DNA of 64,000 nucleotides, from NCBI GenBank assembly GCA_951813545.1, contig OX638352.1, positions 1,302,001 through 1,366,000 on the forward strand. Reading direction: 5' to 3'. Positions 27,464 through 35,899 of this stretch are shown piece after piece; within the stretch, counting starts at the first letter, position 1, and each line of letters starts with the position of its first letter. Under the pieces are notes generated by a model. It made no database searches. It was not told where the DNA came from and saw nothing but the letters and a program-made list of their open reading frames with translations. Both the position numbers and the translations under genes were made by a program. This DNA is from an uncultured Poribacteria bacterium. GTDB lineage: Bacteria > Poribacteria > WGA-4E > WGA-3G.

Positions 27464-28798
27464 TTACTGCTCAGGTAAAAAATCTTCTGGGGCGATGCCG
27501 CGATAGGCATAATCCAACAGATTAACGGGATGCATCACTTTCATCTGCAATCCATGTTTTTGGATACCGAGTTGAATCTGGAGCAAGCAACCAGGGTTTC
27601 CAGTCGCGACGATATCGGCATCGGTTTCGGAAATATGTTTCATTTTCCGTTCCAGAATCTCTTGTGAAAGTTCGGGCTGCGTGATGTTATAGATTCCTGC
27701 GCTGCCACAGCACCATTCGGACTCGGTTAATTCAATCAATTCCAACCCCGGTATCGCTTGAAGCACCTTGCGAGGTTGCGCCTGCACGCTTTGTCCATGA
27801 AGGAGGTGACACGGTTCATCATAGGTAACACGTCTCTCGATTTCTCCAGTTGGTGGTACCATCTCAATCTCAGCTAAGAACTCACTGATGTCTCGCATTT
27901 TATGGCTGAAGTTTTCTGATTTCTTGGCGTAAGCTGCATCAGTTTCAAGGAGTGCCTCGTATTCCTTAAGCGTTGCACCACAACCAGCAGAGTTGATGAT
28001 GATTGCGTCTAAATTCTCCTCCTCAAAGGCATCAATGTTCTGTTTAGCAAGAGCTGAAGCGACATCCCGTATGCCGTTGTGAAGATGCAATGCACCACAA
28101 CAAGTCTGTTTTCGTGGCGTGACAACTTCACAACCGTTCTGCGCTAAGACACGGATGGTCGCGACGTTTGTCTCTGTGAAGACTTGGTTCATGATGCACC
28201 CCGGAATAAACCCAACGCGATATCGGGTTTCGCCTTCCGCGGGTGTAATGTCGCGCATCGTATATTTCAATTGAGGCGGTGGAATTTTCGGAAGCAATGA
28301 TTCCATCTGCCCGAGTTGCCCCATCAATTTCAGGATGCCCGTTTTCTGCACAAGCCATCGGATACCGAGCCGTTGATAGAGCCACATCAATTCAAAAATC
28401 AGGTCCAACCGTTCCTTATTTGGCAGAATTTGTTTGAAGACGAGGTTCGTCCAGAATCGGTAAGCGGCTGAGCGCGGTGCATTCTGTTCATAGATAGCGC
28501 GCGCCTCCTCAAGGAGTTCTCCAAAGTGAACACCAGAAGGACACGCAGTTTCACATGCGCGGCAGTCTAGACACCGGTAGATGTATTCTGACCATTCTTC
28601 GCTGAGTGGGGTGGCATCCTCATCTTTGAAGGCACTCCCCATGAGGTAGAGTCTACCTCTTGGTGAATCCGTTTCTAAACCTAATTCTCGATAGGTTGGA
28701 CAGGTTGGCAGACAGAGTCCACAGTGCGTACAAGCGTCCCACTTCTTCCAACTGAAGGTGTCTACGCCGACAAGCGATTGTGTATGTTGATTCGACAT
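27464..28798 (-). CDS. glcF: Glycolate oxidase iron-sulfur subunit
   Basis: 444 residues. Two 4Fe-4S ferredoxin motifs are CTHCGLCLPTCPTY near residue 23 and CLDCRACETACPSG near 74. Two CCG-type cysteine-rich segments follow: CCGALHLHNG near 234 and CCGSAGIYNI near 358. This is the GlcF architecture; the protein passes electrons from the FAD subunit to the respiratory chain. Its partner glcD is at 4.7 kb on the opposite strand. No separate glcE was found in the window. Confidence 0.92.
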   Translation of the reverse strand: MSNQHTQSLVGVDTFSWKKWDACTHCGLCLPTCPTYRELGLETDSPRGRLYLMGSAFKDEDATPLSEEWSEYIYRCLDCRACETACPSGVHFGELLEEARAIYEQNAPRSAAYRFWTNLVFKQILPNKERLDLIFELMWLYQRLGIRWLVQKTGILKLMGQLGQMESLLPKIPPPQLKYTMRDITPAEGETRYRVGFIPGCIMNQVFTETNVATIRVLAQNGCEVVTPRKQTCCGALHLHNGIRDVASALAKQNIDAFEEENLDAIIINSAGCGATLKEYEALLETDAAYAKKSENFSHKMRDISEFLAEIEMVPPTGEIERRVTYDEPCHLLHGQSVQAQPRKVLQAIPGLELIELTESEWCCGSAGIYNITQPELSQEILERKMKHISETDADIVATGNPGCLLQIQLGIQKHGLQMKVMHPVNLLDYAYRGIAPEDFLPEQ

Positions 28799-28815
28799 GT
28801 TAAATTTTTTATGGT

Positions 28816-29097
28816 CTATGATGAAGTGCTAACGACCCAAGCAATGTAAACGAAAAATAGCGCAATCAATACGATCACGGTTACAGTTAAGTAGATCGGA
28901 TTTGATCTTCCCAGAAAACTTTTGTTAATATTTTCGTCGTGTCCGTCCTGAATTTTTCCTGCTAATAATTCCTTGTCAGCTTGTGTTAGTGCCCTTTTTT
29001 CAACGTGGAGTTCCTTTGAAATCAATCGCTTCTTCTGCCGTTGTATTTTCTTGGTGGATCGGTAGGTCTTAAGGTTAATACCTCTGAGTTTGTACAT
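28816..29097 (-). CDS. Small single-pass membrane protein, paralogue 1
   Basis: 93 residues. A basic N-terminus (STKKIQRQKKRLISKELHVEK) leads to LTQADKELLAGKIQDG and a C-terminal membrane helix (IYLTVTVIVLIALFFVYIAW). The basic part should be cytoplasmic. A homologous copy lies 119 bp upstream (29149-29480) and shares RQKK, VEKK/VEKR, LTQ and L.GKI.D. No known family was recognised. It is 17 bp before glcF and probably co-transcribed with it. GGGAGAA lies near the start. Confidence 0.6.
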   Translation of the reverse strand: MYKLRGINLKTYRSTKKIQRQKKRLISKELHVEKRALTQADKELLAGKIQDGHDENINKSFLGRSNPIYLTVTVIVLIALFFVYIAWVVSTSS

Positions 29098-29148
29098 TAT
29101 CTTCTCCCACTTAATATTGTTGTCAGATCTAACCCTATAAACAATACC

Positions 29149-29480
29149 CTAGAGCTTGGGCAACACCCAAAAAACCCCAAGAAAGAAGATCAAAACCAAG
29201 CCAATCATAAACAAGGTTACGTAAACAGGATTTGCTTTGCCTGCAAACTTTTTTTCAAACTTTCGGTACCACTGTCCCGAATTTTTCCCGTTAGGAATGC
29301 CTTTTCGCTCTGTGTTAACCCCTTCTTTTCAACGAGAGGTTCAGTCGAAATCAGTGGTTGTTTACGCTGCCGCCTCCGTTTTGGTAGAACAAGACCGAGA
29401 AGTAAAATAGAACCTACAAAACTCATAATATGGACCGGATATGCCGCTATAACCGCGATAACACCTTCAAGGTCGTACAT
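29149..29480 (-). pseudogene. Small membrane protein, paralogue 2, frameshifted
   Basis: ATG 29480 opens a frame with an N-terminal hydrophobic stretch (HIMSFVGSILLLGLVLP), then RRRQRKQPLIS and VEKKGLTQSEKAFLTGKI as in paralogue 1. It stops at 29217. The expected continuation FAGKANPVYVTLFMIGLVLI lies in another frame and ends at TAG 29149-29151, with a membrane helix like that of paralogue 1. The shift is at a T-rich run near 29244-29256. GGAGG precedes the start. Whether it is real decay, a slip or a sequencing error is open. Confidence 0.6.
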
Positions 29481-29528
29481 TTCTGTACCTCCGATGTTAG
29501 TTAGTCCACTGCTCGCAGGTTTCCGATA

Positions 29529-30377
29529 TTAGGAAGTCATAACTCCCTCATTAAGGCTCCCGGAACGATACCCCTGCAAGTCAAGCGTGACATGCGTATA
29601 TCCGAGTGTTTTAAAGTGCGTACTGATATCGTGCCGCACGGTTTTTGAAAGTATCCGTGAAATTTCCTCCGCTTCGAGTTCAATTCGCGCAAGCTCACCG
29701 TGATGACGGACACGGAATTGACGAATCCCTAAATCATAGAGAAATTGCTCAGCAGCATCTACCTGTCGCAGCAATTCACGAGTGATACGCATGCCGTAAG
29801 GGAACCGTGAAGAGAGACAGGCGAACGCCGGTTTATCCCATGTCGGGAGTTCCCATACCTTTGAAATCTCGCGAATTTCCGCCTTTGTCAAGTTGACATC
29901 AATCAAAGGTGCTTGGATACCCATCCGCTTTGCGGCATCCATTCCCGGGCGATGGTCACCGACATCATCAGGGATTGCCCCGTAGACAATCGTTCCCACG
30001 TCGTATTTCTCAGCGATGGGCTGCAGCTTATCAAACAACTCCGTCTTGCAGAAATAGCATCGGTTGGTCGGGTTACTTGCGTATCCCTCCAAGTCTAATT
30101 CCTGTGTGTTGACGGTTTCAAGGCGGATTCCGATCTGTTTGGCGATAGCCTGTGCAGCTTTCATCTCTCGGATCGGATAGGAATCTGAAATCGCAGTAAC
30201 AGCGAGAGCGTCATCACCCAATGCGTGTTGTGCCGCCTCCGCGAGAAATGTGCTATCAACACCACCCGAAAATGCAACGATAACTTTCCCATAAGCGCGC
30301 AAGCACACATAGAGTCGGTTCAGTTTCGTTTGTAAGATAGGCTCAAGTTTTTGTTTTAACATATTTCTGAATAGCAA
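29529..30377 (-). CDS. larE: ATP-dependent sacrificial sulfur transferase LarE-like
   Basis: 282 residues; an internal ATG five codons later is an alternative start. The PP-loop VAFSGGVDSTFLAEAA begins near residue 33 and AVTAISDSYPI near 58. NPTNRCYFCKTELFD near 96 holds the cysteine region used as sulfur source, and AFACLSSRFPYG near 183 is also LarE-like. LarE makes the nickel-pincer cofactor of lactate racemase-type enzymes. LarA, LarB and LarC are not in the window. A degenerate 21-nt hairpin (copy J) lies 29-49 bp upstream. Confidence 0.88.
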   Translation of the reverse strand: MLFRNMLKQKLEPILQTKLNRLYVCLRAYGKVIVAFSGGVDSTFLAEAAQHALGDDALAVTAISDSYPIREMKAAQAIAKQIGIRLETVNTQELDLEGYASNPTNRCYFCKTELFDKLQPIAEKYDVGTIVYGAIPDDVGDHRPGMDAAKRMGIQAPLIDVNLTKAEIREISKVWELPTWDKPAFACLSSRFPYGMRITRELLRQVDAAEQFLYDLGIRQFRVRHHGELARIELEAEEISRILSKTVRHDISTHFKTLGYTHVTLDLQGYRSGSLNEGVMTS

Positions 30378-30405
30378 ATTTCGGTAGATAAATTACACCG
30401 AAACA

Positions 30406-30426
30406 GCCTCCGCCTGTCGTGCTAGC
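30406..30426 (-). repeat. Degenerate leader hairpin (copy J) upstream of larE
   Basis: On the minus strand a 21-nt segment preceded by GTA aligns to the class-1 leader hairpins with about 17 of 24 bases. Arms GCT/GGC still pair but the inner stem does not. TAATATCGGAAATCTG just upstream recurs (TAATATCGGAAACCTG) at 29516-29531 before the paralogue-2 gene, suggesting a related leader. Confidence 0.4.
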
Positions 30427-30441
30427 TACAGATTTCCGATA

Positions 30442-31041
30442 TTAATAGGGCTTCTCGGCTTTTTGGAGTCTTGTCAATTCGTCGCTCAGTAACCGACGTT
30501 TCAGTCCGCTAATCCGGTCAATAAAGAGCACACCGTTGAGATGATCTATTTCATGTTGTAGAACGCGCGCCAATAAGCCATCGGCTTCAATGCGGACAGA
30601 TTCACACTGGAGGTCAATCCCTTCAACAACGATTCTCTCCGGACGCTTCACATCCGCTGTAACATCAGGGATACTCAAGCATCCTTCCTCGGCGACGATA
30701 TCTCCCTCAGAACTCAAAAGTTGGGGGTTAAATAGCACCAAGGGTTCATATTCTTCATCATCATCTTCGCCTATGTCAACAATGATAAGCCTCTTCAAAA
30801 CACCGACTTGCGTAGCGGCAAGCCCAATGCCATTGCCCGTAGCGTACAGCGTCTCCAACATCTGTTCAGCAAGTTGATGTTCTGCGTCCGTGATCTCTGC
30901 AACCGGTTCAGCTCTTTTACGAAGGACAGGATCGCCGTAATAGCGTAGTTGCAAAGGTGCTGTCTCATGTAATACAACACTCTCTTCTCCGCTTACATCC
31001 GAAGCGGCGGTGCTTTTGGGCTTTCTTTTACGTTTCGACAT
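30442..31041 (-). CDS. def: Peptide deformylase
   Basis: 199 residues. The three PDF motifs are present: GIGLAATQVG near residue 73, EEGCLSIPD near 118, and QHEIDHLNGVLFIDRIS near 163, with the zinc ligands Cys and two His. It removes the formyl group from nascent proteins. The first ~25 residues (MSKRKRKPKSTAASDVSGEE) form a basic/acidic extension not found in the core enzyme. It is separated from larE by 64 bp on the same strand. Confidence 0.95.
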   Translation of the reverse strand: MSKRKRKPKSTAASDVSGEESVVLHETAPLQLRYYGDPVLRKRAEPVAEITDAEHQLAEQMLETLYATGNGIGLAATQVGVLKRLIIVDIGEDDDEEYEPLVLFNPQLLSSEGDIVAEEGCLSIPDVTADVKRPERIVVEGIDLQCESVRIEADGLLARVLQHEIDHLNGVLFIDRISGLKRRLLSDELTRLQKAEKPY

Positions 31042-31226
31042 GTACCAGAAAGTTCTCCGTTTTTGACATATCTTCCGACAAAAATAACCTTTAATATAGT
31101 ATCACTTATTGCAGATTCTGTCAAGCAAAAAGTTTTGCGAATAGCACGAGCGTATTATCACTTTCGAGTTTCTGTCCACTCTATAGGAGAAATTACTATT
31201 TCGCTTCTACCCAAGGAGGCAGGGCA

Positions 31227-32780
31227 TCAAGGTGCTGGCATTAGATAAAGATAGAAACCTTCGTCGCCAACGGTTGAACCGGTAAATTTGACTAAGAACG
31301 TGAGATTGTGTTGTTCATGCAGTTCAACACTTAAAGCGCGGTTCAGGATAATTAGCACCTCTTGAGCGGTCTGGACACTCAGCGTTTTTGCTGCTTCAAT
31401 GACGAGGACATCCGGGACATCATGAGTACGCGCATTGTCCCATCTGACAAAAGAACCGAGTCGGCTCCCACGTGGATAGTAAACTTGTCGTTTCGGTAGG
31501 TAGCCGACGACAGTGCTAACAGCAAAATCAACATCGCCAATCATTAGGAGGTTTTGCATTTCTTGTGACTTGATATATTCGGCTGTTAGTTTGCCGTAAG
31601 AGAAAATATGGCGGTGCTCCATTCGGATGGCTGTAATGCCACCAATAGCGTGGCAGATAAGTAGTAGAGTCAAAACCACTGTTCCCACCACATTTAAGAC
31701 GCTGCTCACTATAGAATCCGTATCTTGTTGTTCAACCTTACCAAGACTTACCGCTGAGCAATCTCGGTAAATCCAACAGCACATCAGAAGCGTAAGGAAC
31801 AGGAAGCCGTGATGTCGAATACTGCCTTGATATTTGACGTAGAAAAACGCCAAGAGTCCAAACGTTGAGATGAGGTAGGTAAGCAACGCAGTTGGTCGTT
31901 TAAGGAATAACAGCACGCTGAAAAGCATTAGGAAATAGCAGAGCGGAACTTGAATGGTTTGGAAGAAAGGGTAAGTTGTTAATGCATTTGAACCCCAAAA
32001 ACCGAGTACGGGTCTCGTGACTGGGAGATATGCACGGGAGATTAGTTTAACAATATCGTTCACACGTTTCGCTTCATAGTTAAAATTCCACGCAACGGCA
32101 AAACCGGTATCTGGCGGTGGATTGAGTTGCAGAACGGCTGTAATAATACCGATACTGATAAGTGCGAACCCGATCCAGATGGGTCTTTTATTCTCTATAG
32201 TTTCAATCTCTTGGCTGAGCGGTTGAAGAAACCGACCACCAAAGACATATTCGCAACAGAGCGCGATGCCTATCGCTATAGTGACAATCAACGCATGAAC
32301 ACTGGTATGCGCAAGGAGAAACAGCACACAACCGACCCAAATGAAACGTTTGTAACGTTCCCTGAACAGCACACAAAAGACGGTTATTAGTAGAAGTCCA
32401 AGGGCGTAGTTTCGGGCGACAATAGCGTATTCATAGAGAACGAGGTAGCCGAAACAGAAAAGAAGTTTCTGGAACCAGTTGAAAGGAGAATAACGAACGA
32501 AAAGGTAGACGGTAACCCCTGTAATCAGGAGATGGAACATCTGCATGATGACGGGGGAATCCGTGATGCGGCTGAGCGGCATGAGGCAGAGGTGCCACAA
32601 GCCTGGATGTCCTTCATATTTAAGATTCGCGAAGAGGTTAAAGACCGAGGTGCTGTCCCGTGCGAGAAGCCATGCTTGGATTTCATCGCGCCACATCTCA
32701 TGGTGGCTTGCGGTAAACGCACCGACTGCGAGAAAAAGGAACGTTAAACCGAGTGCGTAGTGTTTATCTTTTTCGTCCAT
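31227..32780 (-). CDS. Polytopic glycosyltransferase-like membrane protein, copy 1
   Basis: 517 residues with about ten hydrophobic segments. An early HHEMWRDEIQAWLLARDS (about 26-43) followed by KYEGHPGLWHL resembles the first periplasmic loop of GT39/GT83-type lipid-linked sugar transferases, where an Asp-Glu pair is catalytic. The last ~130 residues form a soluble domain (YPRGSRLGSFVRWD). It probably transfers a sugar from a polyprenyl phosphate to an envelope acceptor. It is a tandem duplicate of the upstream gene (32851-34494), nearly identical over most of its length. The donor and acceptor are unknown. Confidence 0.72.
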   Translation of the reverse strand: MDEKDKHYALGLTFLFLAVGAFTASHHEMWRDEIQAWLLARDSTSVFNLFANLKYEGHPGLWHLCLMPLSRITDSPVIMQMFHLLITGVTVYLFVRYSPFNWFQKLLFCFGYLVLYEYAIVARNYALGLLLITVFCVLFRERYKRFIWVGCVLFLLAHTSVHALIVTIAIGIALCCEYVFGGRFLQPLSQEIETIENKRPIWIGFALISIGIITAVLQLNPPPDTGFAVAWNFNYEAKRVNDIVKLISRAYLPVTRPVLGFWGSNALTTYPFFQTIQVPLCYFLMLFSVLLFLKRPTALLTYLISTFGLLAFFYVKYQGSIRHHGFLFLTLLMCCWIYRDCSAVSLGKVEQQDTDSIVSSVLNVVGTVVLTLLLICHAIGGITAIRMEHRHIFSYGKLTAEYIKSQEMQNLLMIGDVDFAVSTVVGYLPKRQVYYPRGSRLGSFVRWDNARTHDVPDVLVIEAAKTLSVQTAQEVLIILNRALSVELHEQHNLTFLVKFTGSTVGDEGFYLYLMPAP

Positions 32781-32850
32781 TGTCTACATTGTGTCCTATG
32801 GTTTGAAAGTCTCGTCTTTTGAAGTTAAGACCACTGCCAAAGTGGTCGTG

Positions 32851-34494
32851 TCACGGTGCGGGCATCAGATAGAGATGGAAACCTTCGTCTTTAACGGTTG
32901 AACCGGTAAATTTGACTAAGAACGTGAGATTGTGCTGTTCACGCAGTTTGGCACTTAAAGCGTGATTCAAGATAATTAGCACCTCTTGAGTATTCTGACT
33001 ACTCAACTTTAGTGCTTCTTCAATGACGCGCCTCTTCGATAGCGAGGCACGTGTCTTGTCCCATCTGATAAAAGAGCCGAGCCGACTCCCACGTGGATAG
33101 TAAATCTGCCGTGGTTTCTCTAAATATCCGACGACAGTACTTACAGCGGAATCCTTGTTGCCAACCATCGCCAAATCTTGCATGCCCTGTGCCCTAATAT
33201 ATTCGGCTGTCAGTTTGCCATAAGAAAAAATATGACGGTGCTCCATTCGGACTGCTGTAATGCCACCGATCGCATGACAGATAAGCAGTAGGGTCAAAAT
33301 TACTGTTCCTGCCACATTTAAAACCCGGTTCACTGTAGAATGCTCAACCTTACCGAGACTTACCGCTGGACAATCTCGGTAAATCCAGCAACACATCAGA
33401 AATGTCAGGAACAGAAAGCCGTGATGCCGGATACTGCCTTGATATTTGACATAGAAAAACGCCAAAAGCCCAAACGTTGAGATGAGATAGGTAAGCAGGG
33501 CAGTCGGTCGTTTGAGGAATAACAGCACGCTAAAAAACATCAGGAAATAGCAGAGCGGAACCTGAATCGTTTGGAAAAAAGGATAGGTCGTTAGTACGTT
33601 TGAACCCCAAAAACCGAGTGTAGACTTTGGAATCGGAAGATAGGCACGGGAAATCAGTTTGACAATATCGTTGACACGTTTCGTTTCATAGTTAAAGTGC
33701 CACGCAACGGCAAAACCCGTATCTGGTGGCGGATTGAGTTGCAACACTGCTGTAATAATACCGACCGCGATAAGTGCGAACCCGATCCAGATGGGTCTTT
33801 TATCTGCTATCGCCTCAATTTCTTGATTTAGCGGCTTATAGTAAAACCTATAATTACCTATATACCAGCGCAATGGCGAGGTTACAAACCTCGCCAGCGG
33901 CGGTGGGCTCCTAGCCTCAATCTCTTGATTTAGAGATTTAAGAAACCGACCGCCAAAGATATATTCACAACAAAGGACGAACCCTATCGCTATGGTGAGA
34001 ATCAACGCATGGACACTCGTATGTGCAAGGAGAAACAGCACACAACCCACCCAGATAAAGCGTTTGTAACGTTCCCTGAAAAGCACGCAAAAAACGGTTA
34101 TTAGCAAAAGTCCAAGGGCGTAGTTTCGTGCAATAATAGCGTATTCATAGAGGACAAAATATCCGAAACAGAAGAGAAGTTTCTGGAACCAATTGAAAGG
34201 AGAATAGCGAACGAAAAGGTAGACGGTAACCCCTGTAATCAGGAGATGGAACATCTGCATGATCACAGGGGAATCCGTGATGCGGCTGAGCGGCATGAGG
34301 CAGAGGTGCCACAAGCCCGGATGTCCTTCATATTTGAGATTCGCGAAGAGGTTAAAGACCGAGGTGCTGTCCCGTGCGAGAAGCCACGCTTGGATTTCAT
34401 CGCGCCACATCTCATGGTGGCTTGCAGTAAACGCACCGACTGCGAGAAAAAGGAACGTCAAGCCGAGAGCGTAGTGTTTATCCCTTTTACCCAT
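32851..34494 (-). CDS. Polytopic glycosyltransferase-like membrane protein, copy 2
   Basis: 547 residues, the same protein as copy 1 with the same WRDEIQAWLLARDS loop and membrane layout. It is longer because of a 34-residue insertion (LARFVTSPLRWYIGNYRFYY) near residue 190-225, encoded by a 102-bp palindrome-bearing insert at 33832-33933. The insert keeps the frame and lies in a cytoplasmic or loop region before the IWIGFAL helix. The C-terminal part has diverged more than the N-terminal part. The short gap of 70 bp to copy 1 suggests co-transcription. Confidence 0.72.
   Translation of the reverse strand: MGKRDKHYALGLTFLFLAVGAFTASHHEMWRDEIQAWLLARDSTSVFNLFANLKYEGHPGLWHLCLMPLSRITDSPVIMQMFHLLITGVTVYLFVRYSPFNWFQKLLFCFGYFVLYEYAIIARNYALGLLLITVFCVLFRERYKRFIWVGCVLFLLAHTSVHALILTIAIGFVLCCEYIFGGRFLKSLNQEIEARSPPPLARFVTSPLRWYIGNYRFYYKPLNQEIEAIADKRPIWIGFALIAVGIITAVLQLNPPPDTGFAVAWHFNYETKRVNDIVKLISRAYLPIPKSTLGFWGSNVLTTYPFFQTIQVPLCYFLMFFSVLLFLKRPTALLTYLISTFGLLAFFYVKYQGSIRHHGFLFLTFLMCCWIYRDCPAVSLGKVEHSTVNRVLNVAGTVILTLLLICHAIGGITAVRMEHRHIFSYGKLTAEYIRAQGMQDLAMVGNKDSAVSTVVGYLEKPRQIYYPRGSRLGSFIRWDKTRASLSKRRVIEEALKLSSQNTQEVLIILNHALSAKLREQHNLTFLVKFTGSTVKDEGFHLYLMPAP
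33832..33933. mobile_element. In-frame palindromic insertion inside glycosyltransferase copy 2
   Basis: Copy 1 lacks these 102 bp. The insert contains GGCGAGGTT-ACA-AACCTCGCC (33875-33895), a 9-bp perfect stem. It is flanked by 20-bp direct repeats, GCCTCAATCTCTTGATTTAG at 33914-33933 and the same with one change at 33812-33831. This duplication looks like a by-product of insertion. The same palindrome core occurs between genes at 59280-59296. Confidence 0.8.
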
Positions 34495-34536
34495 CCCCTA
34501 TAACTACAACCTTCCGATCGAGGCTCTCCCATCGTT

Positions 34537-35670
34537 TTACTGGATAGCGAGACTTGAAATCGGCAGCCATAAGCCACCAGTACTTTTTGCGATAAACTTC
34601 TGGAAGGGTTCATCGCGTCCGATAACATCAACCTTGATTCTGGCAGTTTTCATCTTCATCATCACATCTATTGAGGAGTACGCGCCGCTGACATACTCAT
34701 CTGTGACGAAAATGAAATGGACCTCAGCATCTCGCCGGAATTTTACCTCGTCAGCGGCGCGGATGAGTGCGTCCAGCCCGTTCTCATCTCCCCGGAATTT
34801 CAATTGTGATAACACCTTCTTAACCTGGGTGACTGAGCGCGTTTGTGGAACCACTTCAAAGTCAAATCCAAGGAGGCCATACCCCGTCCCAGCTCGGAAA
34901 GTAACGATGCCGATAGTGAAGTCTATATCCGCGCTGTCAAAGAGATCCGTCATGGCACTGAGATGTTCACGCACTGCGGCAACATCGTTTTTCATGCTGC
35001 CACTGCCATCAATGACAAAGACGATGTCAACAAGATCCGTACCGCGGTTCGCGACGATATGCTGACCAACCTTGGTCAACGCCAGATCCGGGAGAGTTAG
35101 CCCACCAATGTCGGATAGAGGTTGTCCACGCGTCCCACCCAGAAAGCCGCGAGTCGTACCGCCAGGTTTTCCGCCACCGACAACGCGTGAACCCAAGCCA
35201 TCTCCTGGACCGCCACCGGATCCGGACACAGGCTTAGCCTGGACCCCTTTCCCGTAGGCACCTTCAGCGGAACGCTCGAGTGAGGCAAGTTCGGGTGTTT
35301 GTAATTCGATAGTTGCATCTTGATGTGGTACAGGTGTTGCTGAGGTCTGGGGTGTGGGAGGTTGGACTTCAACTTTCTCCATCTGTTGCGGACTCTCAGG
35401 GGTTGTTGAGGGTTGTAGAGGAAAACGCGAAATCCTTTTCAATGGACGCACAGAACTTCGCAAGCGAATCTTGACAATGTCAAACTCTGTGACCGGTTTA
35501 ACCTGCCAATCAGGTTTCTGCCGATATAAAGCCCCAAGTAACAGCAGGAGGAGGATATGAAGCCCGATAGAGATGAGAAGGGCATTTGGAATGTTTCTCT
35601 TAAGGAGGACTTTCATTTTCGATGTTTTACCTGTTTCAACAATGCGTTCAGGTGTTGCTCGTAAGTCCAC
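34537..35670 (-). CDS. TonB-like N-terminus fused to a VWA domain
   Basis: 377 residues from GTG 35670; ATG 35616 is a shorter alternative. One membrane helix near 32-47 (ISIGLHILLLLLLGAL) is followed by a Pro-rich segment (about 80-145), as in TonB/TolA-type proteins. A Gly-rich stretch (GSGGGPGDGLGSRVVGGGKPGG) leads to a VWA domain from about 215 with the MIDAS motif DGSGSMKND. VWA domains bind ligands through a divalent metal. The protein would span the inner membrane with the VWA domain in the periplasm. A promoter (35684-35713) lies 14 bp upstream. A MoxR ATPase, frequent VWA partner, is encoded at 1.5 kb. Confidence 0.75.
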   Translation of the reverse strand: MDLRATPERIVETGKTSKMKVLLKRNIPNALLISIGLHILLLLLLGALYRQKPDWQVKPVTEFDIVKIRLRSSVRPLKRISRFPLQPSTTPESPQQMEKVEVQPPTPQTSATPVPHQDATIELQTPELASLERSAEGAYGKGVQAKPVSGSGGGPGDGLGSRVVGGGKPGGTTRGFLGGTRGQPLSDIGGLTLPDLALTKVGQHIVANRGTDLVDIVFVIDGSGSMKNDVAAVREHLSAMTDLFDSADIDFTIGIVTFRAGTGYGLLGFDFEVVPQTRSVTQVKKVLSQLKFRGDENGLDALIRAADEVKFRRDAEVHFIFVTDEYVSGAYSSIDVMMKMKTARIKVDVIGRDEPFQKFIAKSTGGLWLPISSLAIQ

Positions 35671-35683
35671 AGTCGTAAAAACT

Positions 35684-35713
35684 ATTATAGCACTACGTAT
35701 ACTGTTATTTCAA
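35684..35713 (-). promoter_or_regulatory. Promoter of the VWA gene, nearly leaderless
   Basis: On the minus strand: TTGAAA (35713-35708), 18-bp spacer, TATAAT (35689-35684). A start near 35677 is about 7 nt before the GTG start. Confidence 0.6.
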
Positions 35714-35899
35714 GGAAAGAAAAATTTTCGAGATCTCCTCGCTGTTTGATTCGTCCTATTTGTTGCAACTCGCTCAGTCTTCCTTTAAAAAAAGAATGCC
35801 CGATTCGTGAAACTCAAGACGACGTTGAAAACCTTGCCAGCAGAAGACATAAGGAAACCTACAGCCCTGAAAACCGAGTTGCTCTGTCCACTATGAGAC

